64,000 bases of DNA from G958296245 sp963664035 (lineage in GTDB: Bacteria; Chloroflexota; Dehalococcoidia; Lucifugimonadales; G958296245): the NCBI GenBank assembly GCA_963664035.2, contig OY760867.2:2604001-2668000 (forward strand), given 5' to 3'. Of the stretch, positions 24,173 to 32,922 are shown piece after piece; the stretch's first letter is position 1, and every line of letters starts with the position of its first letter. The position numbers were made by a program, and so were the translations under genes. The notes beneath the pieces were generated by a model that saw nothing but the letters and a program-made list of their open reading frames with translations, was not told the DNA's origin and searched no databases.

Positions 24173-24793
24173 CTACCCGAACAGTCGTCGGAGCCAGCGT
24201 AGGAGCTCCTGGCTGACTTCGACGTCGGTATCCAGATCCTTCGCGCCTATTGCCGAACCCATACGCCGGGGTTCTTTTCTCGTTGCGAGCCAGGCGTGGA
24301 CCTTGGCCCTAAGGGTCTTTCCCGCGACGAACTTACGGTCCGCTTCGGGGATGCCGTCTATGTAGGCCTCTGACAGCGGCCATACCGCGTCGCCGGGCGG
24401 GACCATCTCGGCGATGAAGTCCTCGAGCTCGCCGGGCGATTCGTTGTCGGGCATGAGCCAGACGCCCACGCGGGGCGCGCCGTCTATGATTGTGCCGTCC
24501 GGGTCGGGGCTGCTGGGCGGCTCTATGCCCGCCGCGCGAATCCTATGCGCCACGGCTTGCCAGCGTGCCTTGGGGTCGTCGTTGGCGTCCACGAGAATGC
24601 CGACGGCGGTTCGTCCTTCAACGAGTATTTCCCCGCGGATGCTGGATAGGAGCTCGGCTACGCTATGCTTCTCGCGGATGCAGAATGGCGGCATTTCTGG
24701 GTCGGAGAGTGAGAGGTGGCGGACAACGTGTAGGTCATCCTGTCCCTCGACGATAAGGACGCGTTCTTCAGACGATGCCTCGCCGTCGGCCAT
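24173..24793 (-). CDS. DUF3226 Toprim-like protein paired with an ATPase
   Basis: 206 residues. The N-terminus VLIVEGQDDLHVVRHL carries the Toprim Glu. ILVDANDDPKARW supplies the acidic DxD-like element, and VWLMPDNESPGELEDFI is the third conserved block of DUF3226. Toprim nucleases of this kind work with OLD-like ATPases. The gene starts four bases after the stop of the ATPase gene, so the two are one operon. A role in anti-phage defence (similar in layout to PARIS AriA-AriB or OLD systems) is inferred, not shown. Confidence 0.8.
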   Translation of the reverse strand: MADGEASSEERVLIVEGQDDLHVVRHLSLSDPEMPPFCIREKHSVAELLSSIRGEILVEGRTAVGILVDANDDPKARWQAVAHRIRAAGIEPPSSPDPDGTIIDGAPRVGVWLMPDNESPGELEDFIAEMVPPGDAVWPLSEAYIDGIPEADRKFVAGKTLRAKVHAWLATRKEPRRMGSAIGAKDLDTDVEVSQELLRWLRRLFG

Positions 24794-24797
24794 GCGC

Positions 24798-25871
24798 TTA
24801 CCTTACTTCGATTCCCTGTTCGGCAGCGATCGCCAACTCTTCCTCCGGGTACTCCACGGCGCGCAGGTGTCCGTCTCGCCGTGAGAGGCGAATGAGGATA
24901 CCTTCGGTATCTTCAAGCTCCGCCGCCGCTTCCGCAAAGCCCCGTATGCAGTCCGAACTGTGTGTCGTGGCGAAGACCTGCACGTTGTTCTGGTGGGCCG
25001 CTTGCAGGACCATTCGCCAGTAGTCGCGCTGCACGGAATAGTGGATGCCGTTCTCGGCTTCGTCGATTAGCAGGAAGCCATCGCGGCTGTTGGCGAGGGC
25101 GAGGGCGACGCCGAACAGGCGCAGCACGCCGTCTCCGAGGCTTTTCAGGGGAGATGGACGCTTTTGGTTCATGAGCCTGACCATCGCACGTCGTCTGAGT
25201 CTTCTACCATCCGGCTGGCGGTCGGTAATCAGTGCGGCATCTATGATGTCACTGTCCAATACCAGTCTCAGGGCGTCTATTGCCCGATCTTCTTGGTCCG
25301 TCAACGCCACGTCGTCCCATAGGTGCGCCAACTCATCGTCGCTCAGAAGCCCGGGTCCCAGGAGTTGGTGCTCTATTGGTGTTGGGGGGCTGCCTCCAGG
25401 CAAGCGCCTCAGTTCGCGCCCCATAGGGGCTGAATCATTAGCTGAGGTGGAGAACGGGAGTACATGTTGTTCGCCCCTATATACGACTGTAAGCACCACA
25501 CCCTCGCGTGAGGTAGCCTGCTCGATTTCAAGTCTTTCCTTGGCCTTCTCTTCCGGTCCTATTGATATGGAAGTACCTTGGGAGACACCGCTGTCGTGGA
25601 AAAGGGACCGGTAATCGGGCAGAACTCTTTCGCGGCCAGTGTGGTTGGTGGTGACGTACATCTCGCCGCGGTCCCGCAGCAGGTCATTCAACACGGCGTA
25701 GCTTCCACGGGCAGCGTAGATGCGAACGGCGTCCAGCACGGTCGTCTTGCCGACGCCGTTCTTTCCGGCCAGCAGGGTCACGCGGCCCAATCGTGGAATG
25801 GACAGCGCCTCGATTCCCCGGAACCCCTGTATCGACAAGCTCTGGAGGTGGAGGTTGTTGGCATCGGTCAT
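24798..25871 (-). CDS. OLD-like AAA ATPase paired with DUF3226 Toprim protein
   Basis: 357 residues. ATG at 25871 (with GGGAG six bases upstream) is chosen over an upstream TTG, which would run through a TATAAT at 25944-25949 that is the probable -10 box. N-terminal FRGIEAL and Walker A GKNGVGKTT (residues 36-44), then the signature-like region LKSLGDGVLRLFGVALAL, Walker B GFLLIDEAENGIH and H-loop FATTHSSD. This is the AAA_15/AAA_21 ATPase type found in OLD, RloC and AriA proteins, without the fused Toprim domain, which is encoded by the next gene. Confidence 0.88.
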   Translation of the reverse strand: MTDANNLHLQSLSIQGFRGIEALSIPRLGRVTLLAGKNGVGKTTVLDAVRIYAARGSYAVLNDLLRDRGEMYVTTNHTGRERVLPDYRSLFHDSGVSQGTSISIGPEEKAKERLEIEQATSREGVVLTVVYRGEQHVLPFSTSANDSAPMGRELRRLPGGSPPTPIEHQLLGPGLLSDDELAHLWDDVALTDQEDRAIDALRLVLDSDIIDAALITDRQPDGRRLRRRAMVRLMNQKRPSPLKSLGDGVLRLFGVALALANSRDGFLLIDEAENGIHYSVQRDYWRMVLQAAHQNNVQVFATTHSSDCIRGFAEAAAELEDTEGILIRLSRRDGHLRAVEYPEEELAIAAEQGIEVR

Positions 25872-25978
25872 GGGCTGCTCCCCCGCGTCTGCGGCGTCTG
25901 CTGGACGAGGCGTACCGGTCTCCGCTCGGCTTTGCACAAGGGCATTATATCCCAAGGCTTCATGGGCGCGGTTCCCGG

Positions 25979-26653
25979 CTACCTGAGCAGGGCGCGGATG
26001 TCTTTGACGAGGGCTTCGGGGTCGAAGGGGAGGGTGTGGAGGCCGCGTAGGAGGCCCTGGCGGTCGATGAGGTAGACGGGGGCGGAGTGGTCGACGGTGT
26101 AGGCGTCGGCGGCTATGTCCTTCGCGAGGGCGGTGACTCCGCCGCTCGGCTCGCTTTCATCATGAGGCGTTTCCCGCGCCGCCGCTGGGCCGACCTTTGC
26201 GGGGTCGACGTAGTAGGCGGCCCAGACGGGTCCCAGGTCGGCTTCCTCGCCCACCAGGAAGGACCACTTGTCGGCCATGCGCCAGCGCTCGGAGTAGTCG
26301 TACGCCTGCTCCACGGAGTCGCGTTCGGGGTCTATGCTGACGGCTATGATGGCGACCTCCTGGGCGTCGCCGCCGAGCATCTCGTGGGCGTCGCGCAGGT
26401 GGGCGGTGACGACGGGGCATATGTCGGGGCAGGCGGTGTAGAGGAAGGTCAGGAGGGCGACGCGACCGCGGAAGCTGGCAAGGTCCACGGGGTCTCCGAA
26501 CTGGTCGACGAGGCTGAAACCCGGCGCGGGCTCTGGGTCCTCGAAGATGGTGCCTTCGGACGGTCCGGGCCTCGAGCAGGCGATGAGTAGAACGGCGAGG
26601 GCGAGCGCGGCCGACGCCATGAGCAGGCGGGCCGTTGGCCGTCCGGCGGTCAA
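25979..26653 (-). CDS. SCO1/SenC copper chaperone lipoprotein for CuA assembly
   Basis: About 224 residues from TTG (26653), which gives a signal with N-terminal Arg residues and a lipobox LLIAC; ATG at 26620 is the alternative start. The thioredoxin fold has the copper ligands CPDIC and a distal His (VDHSAPVYLID). SCO proteins load copper into the CuA centre of oxidase subunit II. It is the last gene of the cox operon on this strand and starts eight bases after the small membrane protein gene. Confidence 0.9.
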   Translation of the reverse strand: MTAGRPTARLLMASAALALAVLLIACSRPGPSEGTIFEDPEPAPGFSLVDQFGDPVDLASFRGRVALLTFLYTACPDICPVVTAHLRDAHEMLGGDAQEVAIIAVSIDPERDSVEQAYDYSERWRMADKWSFLVGEEADLGPVWAAYYVDPAKVGPAAARETPHDESEPSGGVTALAKDIAADAYTVDHSAPVYLIDRQGLLRGLHTLPFDPEALVKDIRALLR

Positions 26654-26661
26654 GGGCCGGT

Positions 26662-26871
26662 TCAGGGCTGCCCGAATCTCCGATCCAGCAGGTAAGCGGC
26701 GGTGGGTACGGCGACGGTGATCGCCGTGCCTACCGCGACTACGGCCCACTCCTTGACGACGTTCTCGTTGAGGATGGTGAAGATCGTGCCGAGCCCGAAG
26801 GCGAATATGAATACGGTGACGAACGCGAGCAGTGGGAAGAGCAGCGCCCGCTTGAATCTAAGTTTTTCCAT
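26662..26871 (-). CDS. Small membrane protein in the cox operon
   Basis: 69 residues with two hydrophobic segments (about 9-32 and 41-61) and a basic N-terminus MEKLRFKRALLF. The position between ctaG and SCO1 suggests a small oxidase subunit or assembly helper, but I recognise no named family. Confidence 0.7.
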   Translation of the reverse strand: MEKLRFKRALLFPLLAFVTVFIFAFGLGTIFTILNENVVKEWAVVAVGTAITVAVPTAAYLLDRRFGQP

Positions 26872-26884
26872 GGATTCACCCCCA

Positions 26885-27243
26885 TCCTAACCTTCCCCCT
26901 GAGGGGGAAGGGATTCTAAGATAGCCTCTACTTCCCCCTGAGGGGGAAGGGATTCTAAGATAGCCTCTACTTCCCCCTGAGGGGGAAGGGATTCTGAGAT
27001 AGTCTCTAACTTCCCCCTGAGGGGGAAGGGATTCTGAGATAGTCTCTACTTCCCCCTGAGGGGGAAGGGATTCTAAGATAGCCTCTACTTCCCCCCTGAG
27101 GGGGAAGGGATTCTAAGATAGCCTCTACTTCCCCCTGAGGGGAAGGGATTCTGAGATAGTCTCTAACCCCCCCCTGAGGGGAAGGGATTCTGAGATAGTC
27201 TCTAACCTCCCCCTGGGGGGAAGGGATCCTGAGATAGCCTCTA
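26885..27243. repeat. Nine-unit 39-bp hairpin repeat array inside the cox operon
   Basis: Nine tandem units of 38-40 bases, each containing CTTCCCCCTGAGGGGGAAG (a perfect 8-bp hairpin with a TGA loop) followed by GGATTCTAAGATAGCCTCTA or a close variant. Units differ at a few positions (AAGATAGCC or GAGATAGTC). The array runs up to the ctaG stop codon, so it lies in the transcribed spacer between ctaG and the small membrane gene. There are no unique spacers, so it is not a CRISPR. Three degenerate units occur at 20430-20510. Confidence 0.9.
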
Positions 27244-28065
27244 AACATCCGACTCGTATCCTGCCTCGGCCAGCTCTTGGCGGGTCTTCTCCTGCTCGCG
27301 GTTGTACCACCGGAAGAACGCCGCGATGATGAGGGTTATCAGGATTGCGCCGCCGCCTATCTTCATGATGATGGCTCCCACCTGCTGGTCGGCGACGGCG
27401 TCCAGCGCGATGATCCTGGGCGCGTTGGCGTACCACTCGTAGAGCGGGCCGGAGGCGAATGTGATGGGCGCGAAGATGATTAGCTGCGCTATGGAGAGCA
27501 GGAAGAGGTAGAGCATCTGGAGCGGGTACGACAGGCGCGGAAGCTCCGGCATGGTGCTGGCGAGGGGCCACCACATGAGGACGGCCGCGGCCATGAATAG
27601 CAGGTGCTCCAGCACGTGTGCGGCGTGGACGGTCACGCTCAGGTTGTAGAGGGCGGGCATGTGCCATATCGAGAAGATGACGTTGAAGAGCAGGAAGGCG
27701 GGGACCGGGTGGGTGGCTATCCTGGCGGCGATGAATAGCGGGTCGGGCCTGAGGATGCGGCGTATCAGCCAGTCCGGCGTTCCGAGGATGAGGAGGGGCG
27801 GGGCGACGAGGGTGAGCAGGACGTGCTGGAGCATGTGGGCGCTGAAGAGGAAGTCGTTGCTTATGCGGTGGAGCGGGGATAGCAGGGCGAAGAATATGAC
27901 GAGGACGCCGAGCGTAAAGGTGGCGGTCTGCCTGGGGTCCGCGGCGGGGGCGAGGGCGTAGCGCTCCCTGAGGGGGCCGATACCGAGCATGTAGCCTCCC
28001 TGCAGGAGGCCGAGTCCTATGAGCACGTCGGGGTGCGAGTGCCACTCTGTCCAGATGGAATCCAC
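27241..28065 (-). CDS. ctaG: CtaG-type cytochrome c oxidase assembly factor (caa3 CtaG family)
   Basis: 274 residues with about seven membrane spans. The conserved segments of the Caa3_CtaG family are present: LSPLHRISNDFLFSAHMLQHV, LGTPDWLIR, IWHMPALYN and HVLEHLLFMAAAVLMWWPL. It is needed for assembly of caa3-type oxidases. It lies 11 bases after coxD. The stop codon lies at the edge of the hairpin array. Confidence 0.9.
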   Translation of the reverse strand: MDSIWTEWHSHPDVLIGLGLLQGGYMLGIGPLRERYALAPAADPRQTATFTLGVLVIFFALLSPLHRISNDFLFSAHMLQHVLLTLVAPPLLILGTPDWLIRRILRPDPLFIAARIATHPVPAFLLFNVIFSIWHMPALYNLSVTVHAAHVLEHLLFMAAAVLMWWPLASTMPELPRLSYPLQMLYLFLLSIAQLIIFAPITFASGPLYEWYANAPRIIALDAVADQQVGAIIMKIGGGAILITLIIAAFFRWYNREQEKTRQELAEAGYESDV

Positions 28066-28076
28066 GGGGTTGTTCG

Positions 28077-28394
28077 TTACGCGAAGAACTGGAACAGGAC
28101 GAGGACGGCCATCACAACCGACATAGCCAATGCCAGTCCACCGACGAAGAAGCCGGAGAAGAGCTTGGCGTCATAGCGCAGGTGCATGTAGAACATCGCT
28201 ACCATCGCGAACTTGGCCGCCGAGAGGACAACCAGGATAGGGATGATCCACGCTCCCAGGTCCTCGACGTAGAAGACGGCCACTTCTATGGCCGTGATGA
28301 CCGATAGGGTCATCGCGACCTTGAAGTAGGTCAACGGGGTCGGATGCCCCGTGTGCGCGCTCTGCTCCGATTGACTATGCGTCTGCTCGGTCAT
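28077..28394 (-). CDS. coxD: Cytochrome c oxidase subunit IV (prokaryotic type)
   Basis: 105 residues with three membrane spans: YFKVAMTLSVITAIEVAVFY, IPILVVLSAAKFAMVAMFYM and the C-terminal LALAMSVVMAVLVLFQFF. HLRYDAKLF between spans two and three is typical of the COX4_pro family. It has a short cytoplasmic His/Ser/Gln-rich N-terminus and starts nine bases after coxC. Confidence 0.88.
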   Translation of the reverse strand: MTEQTHSQSEQSAHTGHPTPLTYFKVAMTLSVITAIEVAVFYVEDLGAWIIPILVVLSAAKFAMVAMFYMHLRYDAKLFSGFFVGGLALAMSVVMAVLVLFQFFA

Positions 28395-28403
28395 GCACCT
28401 GTC

Positions 28404-29147
28404 CTATATGCCGGGGAATACGCCGAAGAGGTAGACGACGGTGAAGATGACGATCCAGACGACGTCGACGAAGTGCCAGTAGAGGGCGGCCAGGTCGACG
28501 TCGAGGTTTCGAGCCGCGGTAACGCCGCCCGGTGTGAACGAGAAGAAGAACAGCGACAGCAGCCATATGACGCCTAGGGTGACGTGGGCGCCGTGGAAGC
28601 CCGTCAGGGTGAAGAAGGTGGTGCCGAACAGGTTGGTCCTGGGCGTCAGGCCGTGCTGCTCCTCGAACTCGTCGACTCCCTCCACGCACTCGTCTATGAA
28701 GGTCTTTTCGTATTCGGTGAGCTTGTCGACGTAGGCCGGGTTGGCGCGGAGTTCCACGCAGTCGATATGCACCTCGTGGGTGGCGAAGTCCCTGAACTCG
28801 AAGACCTGGAAGGCGAGGAAGGTCATGCCCATGATGGCGGTGGAGGCGATCCATATTCGGAAGCCCTTGAGGCTGCCTCTGGTGAGGGCGGAGTAGGCGA
28901 GCACCATGCTCATGCTGCTCATGAGCAGTACGAAGGTGCTGACGGAGGTGGTGGGTATGCTGAATACGTCTTCGGGGAAGGGGCCGACCTTGCTCTTGCC
29001 GTAGTAGACGACGTAGGTCGCGATGAAGGACCCGAAGAACATGCAGTCCGATCCGAGGAAGGCCCACATCAGGAGCTTCCTGTGGTTCAGGCCGGTGGTC
29101 GTCTCTTCGTGCTCACCGCCGTGGGGGGCGGCCTCTGCGTGTGCCAA
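28404..29147 (-). CDS. coxC: Cytochrome c oxidase subunit III
   Basis: 247 residues. Diagnostic segments: FLGSDCMFFGSFIATYVVYY near the start, FFTLTGFHGAHVTLGVIWLL, and YWHFVDVVWIVIFTVVYLFG at the end. It contains an unusually long acidic loop (about residues 140-175, ECVEGVDEFEEQHG) between spans, compared with the ordinary compact subunit. It is an integral membrane part of the terminal oxidase. Confidence 0.93.
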   Translation of the reverse strand: MAHAEAAPHGGEHEETTTGLNHRKLLMWAFLGSDCMFFGSFIATYVVYYGKSKVGPFPEDVFSIPTTSVSTFVLLMSSMSMVLAYSALTRGSLKGFRIWIASTAIMGMTFLAFQVFEFRDFATHEVHIDCVELRANPAYVDKLTEYEKTFIDECVEGVDEFEEQHGLTPRTNLFGTTFFTLTGFHGAHVTLGVIWLLSLFFFSFTPGGVTAARNLDVDLAALYWHFVDVVWIVIFTVVYLFGVFPGI

Positions 29148-29165
29148 GGGGGCGCTCCTGTTGCG

Positions 29166-31022
29166 TTAGTGGCCCTCTGCGTCCGGCTCGTTGACCGGCT
29201 CGAAGGACCATGCGTAGACGGCGACTATGGTGATTGCCAGCCCGACCAGTCCCACTACGATGCCCGTGATGGTCGCGCTGTAGACGAGGCCGTATGCGGC
29301 TATCAGCAGGCCGGCGGAGGCTACGAGGGGCCAGTAGGAGGGCTGCGGCAGGTGTATGCCGTGGCCGTTGTCCTCGGAGGCGCCCGCCACGGGCACGGTG
29401 CTGACGCGCTTGCGCTTCTGCATCCAGAACGGGTCTATCCCGTGGACGACGGGGATCTGCTCGAAGTTGTACTCCGGGGGCGGGGAGGGGATGGACCACT
29501 CGAGGGTCCGCCCGTCCCAGGGGTCCGCGCCCGCCATCTCGCCGCGCCTGGCGCTGCGGACCATGTTGACGATCAGGATTAGTACGCCCACGGCGAGGAC
29601 GGCCGAGCCGAGGGAGGATACGAGGTTCCAGAAGTCCCAGCCCATCTCGCTGTCGTAGGAGTGGATGCGGCGGGGCATTCCGTCCAGCCCGACGAAGTGC
29701 ATGGGGAAGAAGGTGATGTTCATGCCGATGAAGACGAGCCAGAAGTTGATCTTGCCCATCGCCTCGTCCATGAGGCGACCGGTGATCTTGGGGAACCAGT
29801 AGTAGGCTCCGGCGGCGATGGCCATGATACTGCCGCCGAAGAGGACGTAGTGGATGTGTGCGACGATGAAGTAGGTGTCCTGCTGCTGGGCGTCGGAGGC
29901 GGCGGATGAGTGCATGACGCCGCTGAGGCCGCCGATGATGAAGAGGAAGACGAAGCCTATGGCGAAGAGCATGGGGGTCTTGAGGTCTATGGACCCTTTC
30001 CACATGGTGCCTATCCAGTTGAATATCTTCACGCCGGTCGGGACGGCGATGGCCATGGTCGTCAGGGCGAAGACCGAGTTGGCGACCGGGCCGAGGCCGA
30101 CGGTGAACATGTGGTGGCTCCAGACCATCCATCCCATGAAGCCGATGATGACCCCGGAGAGGACGACGACGGGGTATCCGAAGAGCGGCTTGCGCGAGAA
30201 GGTCGGGATGATCTCCGAGACTATGCCCATGGCCGGCAGGATGAGGATGTAGACCTCCGGGTGCCCGAAGATCCAGAAGAGGTGCTGCCAGAGTAGGGGG
30301 TTGGCGCCTGCGCCGGTGCTGAAGAAGTTCATCCCGAAGAATCGGTCGAACATCAGCTCGATGAGCGCCACGGTTATGACAGGGAAGGCGAGGACGAGCA
30401 GGAACGACGTGACGAGGGTCATCCAGGTGAAGAGCGGCATGCGCATGAGGGACATGCCGGGGGCGCGCATGTTGACGATGGTGACGATGAAGTTGAAGGC
30501 GGCGGCCAGTGAGGCGATGCCCAGGACCTGCAGGCTGACTGCCCAGTAGTCGATGCCGTGCCCGGGGTTGTAGTCGCTTCCGGTGATGGGGGCGTATCCG
30601 AACCAGCCGGCGTTTGGCGCTCCGCCGAGGAACCAGCTCAGCTTGAGCAGGATGGCGCCGGCGAGGAAGGTCCAGTAGCTGAAGGCGTTGAGGCGCGGGA
30701 AGGCGACGTCCCGCGCGCCTATCTGGAGCGGGATGACGAAGTTGAAGAAGGCCGCCCCCAGCGGCATGACGCCCAGGAAGATCATGGTGGTGGCGTGCAT
30801 GGTGAAGAGCTGGTTGAAGATCTCGGGGCTGACGAATTCCTGACCGGGCCGGGCGAGCTGAATGCGCATGTACAGCGCTTCCAGGCCGCCGGTAATGAAC
30901 AGGATGAAGGCGGTCACTCCGTAGAGGATCCCGATCTTCTTGTGGTCGATGGTGGTGAGCCAGTCCATCACCCCCGTGGGGTGGGCCGGCCTCTTCGGCA
31001 GCGGCAACGAGAGCGTAGTCAT
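29166..31022 (-). CDS. coxA: Cytochrome c oxidase subunit I
   Basis: 618 residues with 12 or more membrane spans. Haem and copper ligands are visible: FTMHATTMIF (haem a His), WIFGHPEVYILILP (CuB His and cross-linked Tyr), SHHMFTVG (two CuB His) and HIHYVLFGG (haem a3 and a His). The HPEVY motif places it in the A family. The C-terminal tail has an extra hydrophobic pair, as in caa3 enzymes. It reduces oxygen to water while pumping protons. It is second in the operon after coxB. Confidence 0.97.
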   Translation of the reverse strand: MTTLSLPLPKRPAHPTGVMDWLTTIDHKKIGILYGVTAFILFITGGLEALYMRIQLARPGQEFVSPEIFNQLFTMHATTMIFLGVMPLGAAFFNFVIPLQIGARDVAFPRLNAFSYWTFLAGAILLKLSWFLGGAPNAGWFGYAPITGSDYNPGHGIDYWAVSLQVLGIASLAAAFNFIVTIVNMRAPGMSLMRMPLFTWMTLVTSFLLVLAFPVITVALIELMFDRFFGMNFFSTGAGANPLLWQHLFWIFGHPEVYILILPAMGIVSEIIPTFSRKPLFGYPVVVLSGVIIGFMGWMVWSHHMFTVGLGPVANSVFALTTMAIAVPTGVKIFNWIGTMWKGSIDLKTPMLFAIGFVFLFIIGGLSGVMHSSAASDAQQQDTYFIVAHIHYVLFGGSIMAIAAGAYYWFPKITGRLMDEAMGKINFWLVFIGMNITFFPMHFVGLDGMPRRIHSYDSEMGWDFWNLVSSLGSAVLAVGVLILIVNMVRSARRGEMAGADPWDGRTLEWSIPSPPPEYNFEQIPVVHGIDPFWMQKRKRVSTVPVAGASEDNGHGIHLPQPSYWPLVASAGLLIAAYGLVYSATITGIVVGLVGLAITIVAVYAWSFEPVNEPDAEGH

Positions 31023-31119
31023 CTTATGGCTACCTCATTCACTCCTGCTTGGCACTTCGAGCGGTGCTACCGGCATTGTACTCCAGTCCTGGTCCCAGCG
31101 GCGATGGATGCGGCATGCG

Positions 31120-32187
31120 CTACTTCAGCCCCCGCAGGTAGGCCACGAGGGCCGAGACGTCGGCCTCGCTCAACTCCCTGGTCGGGTCGTTGTAGACCTC
31201 CGCGTCCCTGGACATGAGGTTGCCCGGCTTGACGGCCTCCGGGTCCTCGATCCACCTGCGCAGGTTGGCCTGGGTGTTCTCCATGATACCCGCCGCGAGG
31301 TGGCTCCTGCTGGCGACGTGGGTCAGGTTCGGGCCCTGCTCGCCGCGCGCGCGCGGCGAGCCCGCGACGGTGTGGCAGGACCAGCAGCGCGCGTCGCCTT
31401 CGAACAGGTTCTTGCCGGCGACGGCGAGCGGGTCTGTGGGGACGGCGGCGTCCTGGGCCTGCGCGGCGAGCCATTCGTCGAACTCTTCGCGCGGATGCGC
31501 GAAGACTCGGAACCTCATGTTGGAGTGTGCTACGCCGCAGAACTCGGCGCACTGGCCGTAGTATTCGCCGGGCTCCTCGGCCAGTATCCACATCTGGTTG
31601 GGGTGGTTGGGCACGAGGTCCACCTTGCCGGCGATCTTGGGGATCCAGAAGCTGTGGAGCACGTCCTTGGACTCGAGATTTATGTTGATGACCTCGTCGG
31701 TGGGTATGTGCAGCTCGTTCGATACGACCGTCATGGCGTCGGAGCCGTCGGGGTGGGGATAGTTGAATTCCCACCACCATTGGTGGCCTACGACGTCGAT
31801 GGTCAGGGAGCCTGGCTCCGGGGGGTTGGCGTTGTAGAAGACGGTGGTGACGGTCGGGACGGCGACTACCGCCAGGACGAGGGCAGGCGCTATGGTCCAA
31901 CCGATCTCGAGGGGGGTGTTTCCGTGGGTCTGCTCGGGGTCGGGGTCTCCGGGCTTTCGCCGGAACCGGATGGCGGCGTAGACGAGGACGCCCCCCACGA
32001 CGATGAAGACGAAGACGGCGGTCCAGAAGATCCAATAGAAGAGCGTTAGCTGCGACCGGGCGACCGGGCCGTCGGCGTCGAAGGTGGACTGGTTGTTCGA
32101 GGCGTCACAGCCTACGGCCAGCAGGACGAGCAGCACGGCCAGCCCGACGATCGCCAGCCTAGACGAGTAACGGTCTATCTTCGACAT
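31120..32187 (-). CDS. coxB: Cytochrome c oxidase subunit II with fused cytochrome c domain (caa3 type)
   Basis: 355 residues. It has a lipoprotein-like signal (LLAVGCDAS), two membrane spans and the aromatic motif GHQWWWEFNYP. The CuA site is CAEFCGVAHSNM (residues about 205-216), with its upstream His in the LHIPTDEV region. A C-terminal cytochrome c domain has CWSCH and an axial Met in NLMSRDAEV. The fusion shows a caa3-type oxidase, fed by membrane-bound electron transfer. It is the first gene of the cox operon; a promoter lies 51 bases upstream. Confidence 0.95.
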   Translation of the reverse strand: MSKIDRYSSRLAIVGLAVLLVLLAVGCDASNNQSTFDADGPVARSQLTLFYWIFWTAVFVFIVVGGVLVYAAIRFRRKPGDPDPEQTHGNTPLEIGWTIAPALVLAVVAVPTVTTVFYNANPPEPGSLTIDVVGHQWWWEFNYPHPDGSDAMTVVSNELHIPTDEVININLESKDVLHSFWIPKIAGKVDLVPNHPNQMWILAEEPGEYYGQCAEFCGVAHSNMRFRVFAHPREEFDEWLAAQAQDAAVPTDPLAVAGKNLFEGDARCWSCHTVAGSPRARGEQGPNLTHVASRSHLAAGIMENTQANLRRWIEDPEAVKPGNLMSRDAEVYNDPTRELSEADVSALVAYLRGLK

Positions 32188-32237
32188 GCAGCCTTAATGC
32201 CTCTCCTGCGGCCCGCAGACTCCCGGAAGCCGGACAG

Positions 32238-32267
32238 AATCTATCAAAGCGGTACTTTGGCCGTCAA
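32238..32267 (-). promoter_or_regulatory. Promoter of the cox operon
   Basis: On the minus strand TTGACG (32267-32262), an 18-base spacer and TAGATT (32243-32238), 51 bases before the coxB start. This is one of the best sigma70-type matches in the window. The rest of the 336-base gap to the DUF2203 gene holds a dispersed repeat (about 32373-32425, GGGATTTCGGGATTTCCAGG) and a TATATT -10-like box at about 32470 for the plus-strand gene. Confidence 0.6.
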
Positions 32268-32523
32268 GTCCATTGGGGTTCGGCAAGTAGCAGACGCGAT
32301 GGCAGCCCGTGGTGTTTGTGCAAAGTTTCACAATAATAGCACCGTTAGGGGCTCCAGGTCAACGCGTAGGGGATTGTCTGGATCGGGGTTCGCGGGATTT
32401 CGGGATTTCCAGGATGGGTCTGGAGTTTGAACGGCTTCACGCGGCGCGCCGGGGCAGGGTAGCGATAGATGGTATATTTGAGTTGGGGCGCGTTGGAGCC
32501 GGTAGGCGGCGCCGGGGAGACTC

Positions 32524-32922
32524 ATGGCGGACAGGTACTTCACGCTGGAAGAGGCGCAGGGGCTCGTGGTCTGGCTGGAAGAGAGCTTCCGGGCGATGCG
32601 GCCGCACGTCCGGCAACTCCTGGAGCTGGAGAGCGAATTGGTGGAGCTTCGGGGGCGCGTGGACTCGAATGGCGGCACCGACCTCGGGGGCCGGCTGGGA
32701 CGCATCCAGGGCGAGATGAACGAGGCTGCGGCTTCGATCCAGCGGGGGGTTGCCGCCATCACGGAGGAGGGTATCATCGTGCGGCGGCTGGAGGATGGCC
32801 TGGTGGACTTTCCGGCGCTGCGCGACGGGCGGGAGGTGTACCTGTGCTGGCGGTCGGGGGAGGCGGCGATAGACTACTGGCACGAGGTGGACACCGGGTT
32901 CGATGGGCGCCAGCCTCTCTAG
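32524..32922 (+). CDS. DUF2203 family protein
   Basis: 132 residues. It begins RYFTLEEAQGLVVWLEESF, the usual DUF2203 opening, and ends with the conserved GLVDFPALRDGREVYLCWR and DYWHEVDTGFDGR. The middle is a helical hairpin. The function is unknown; the family is common in Chloroflexota and Firmicutes. It shares four bases with the convergent GYD gene. Confidence 0.9.
   Translation: MADRYFTLEEAQGLVVWLEESFRAMRPHVRQLLELESELVELRGRVDSNGGTDLGGRLGRIQGEMNEAAASIQRGVAAITEEGIIVRRLEDGLVDFPALRDGREVYLCWRSGEAAIDYWHEVDTGFDGRQPL

Noticed and set aside
26885..27243. CRISPR-like regular repeats
   Set aside because: Units are directly adjacent with no unique spacers, and no cas genes are present. It is a tandem hairpin array.
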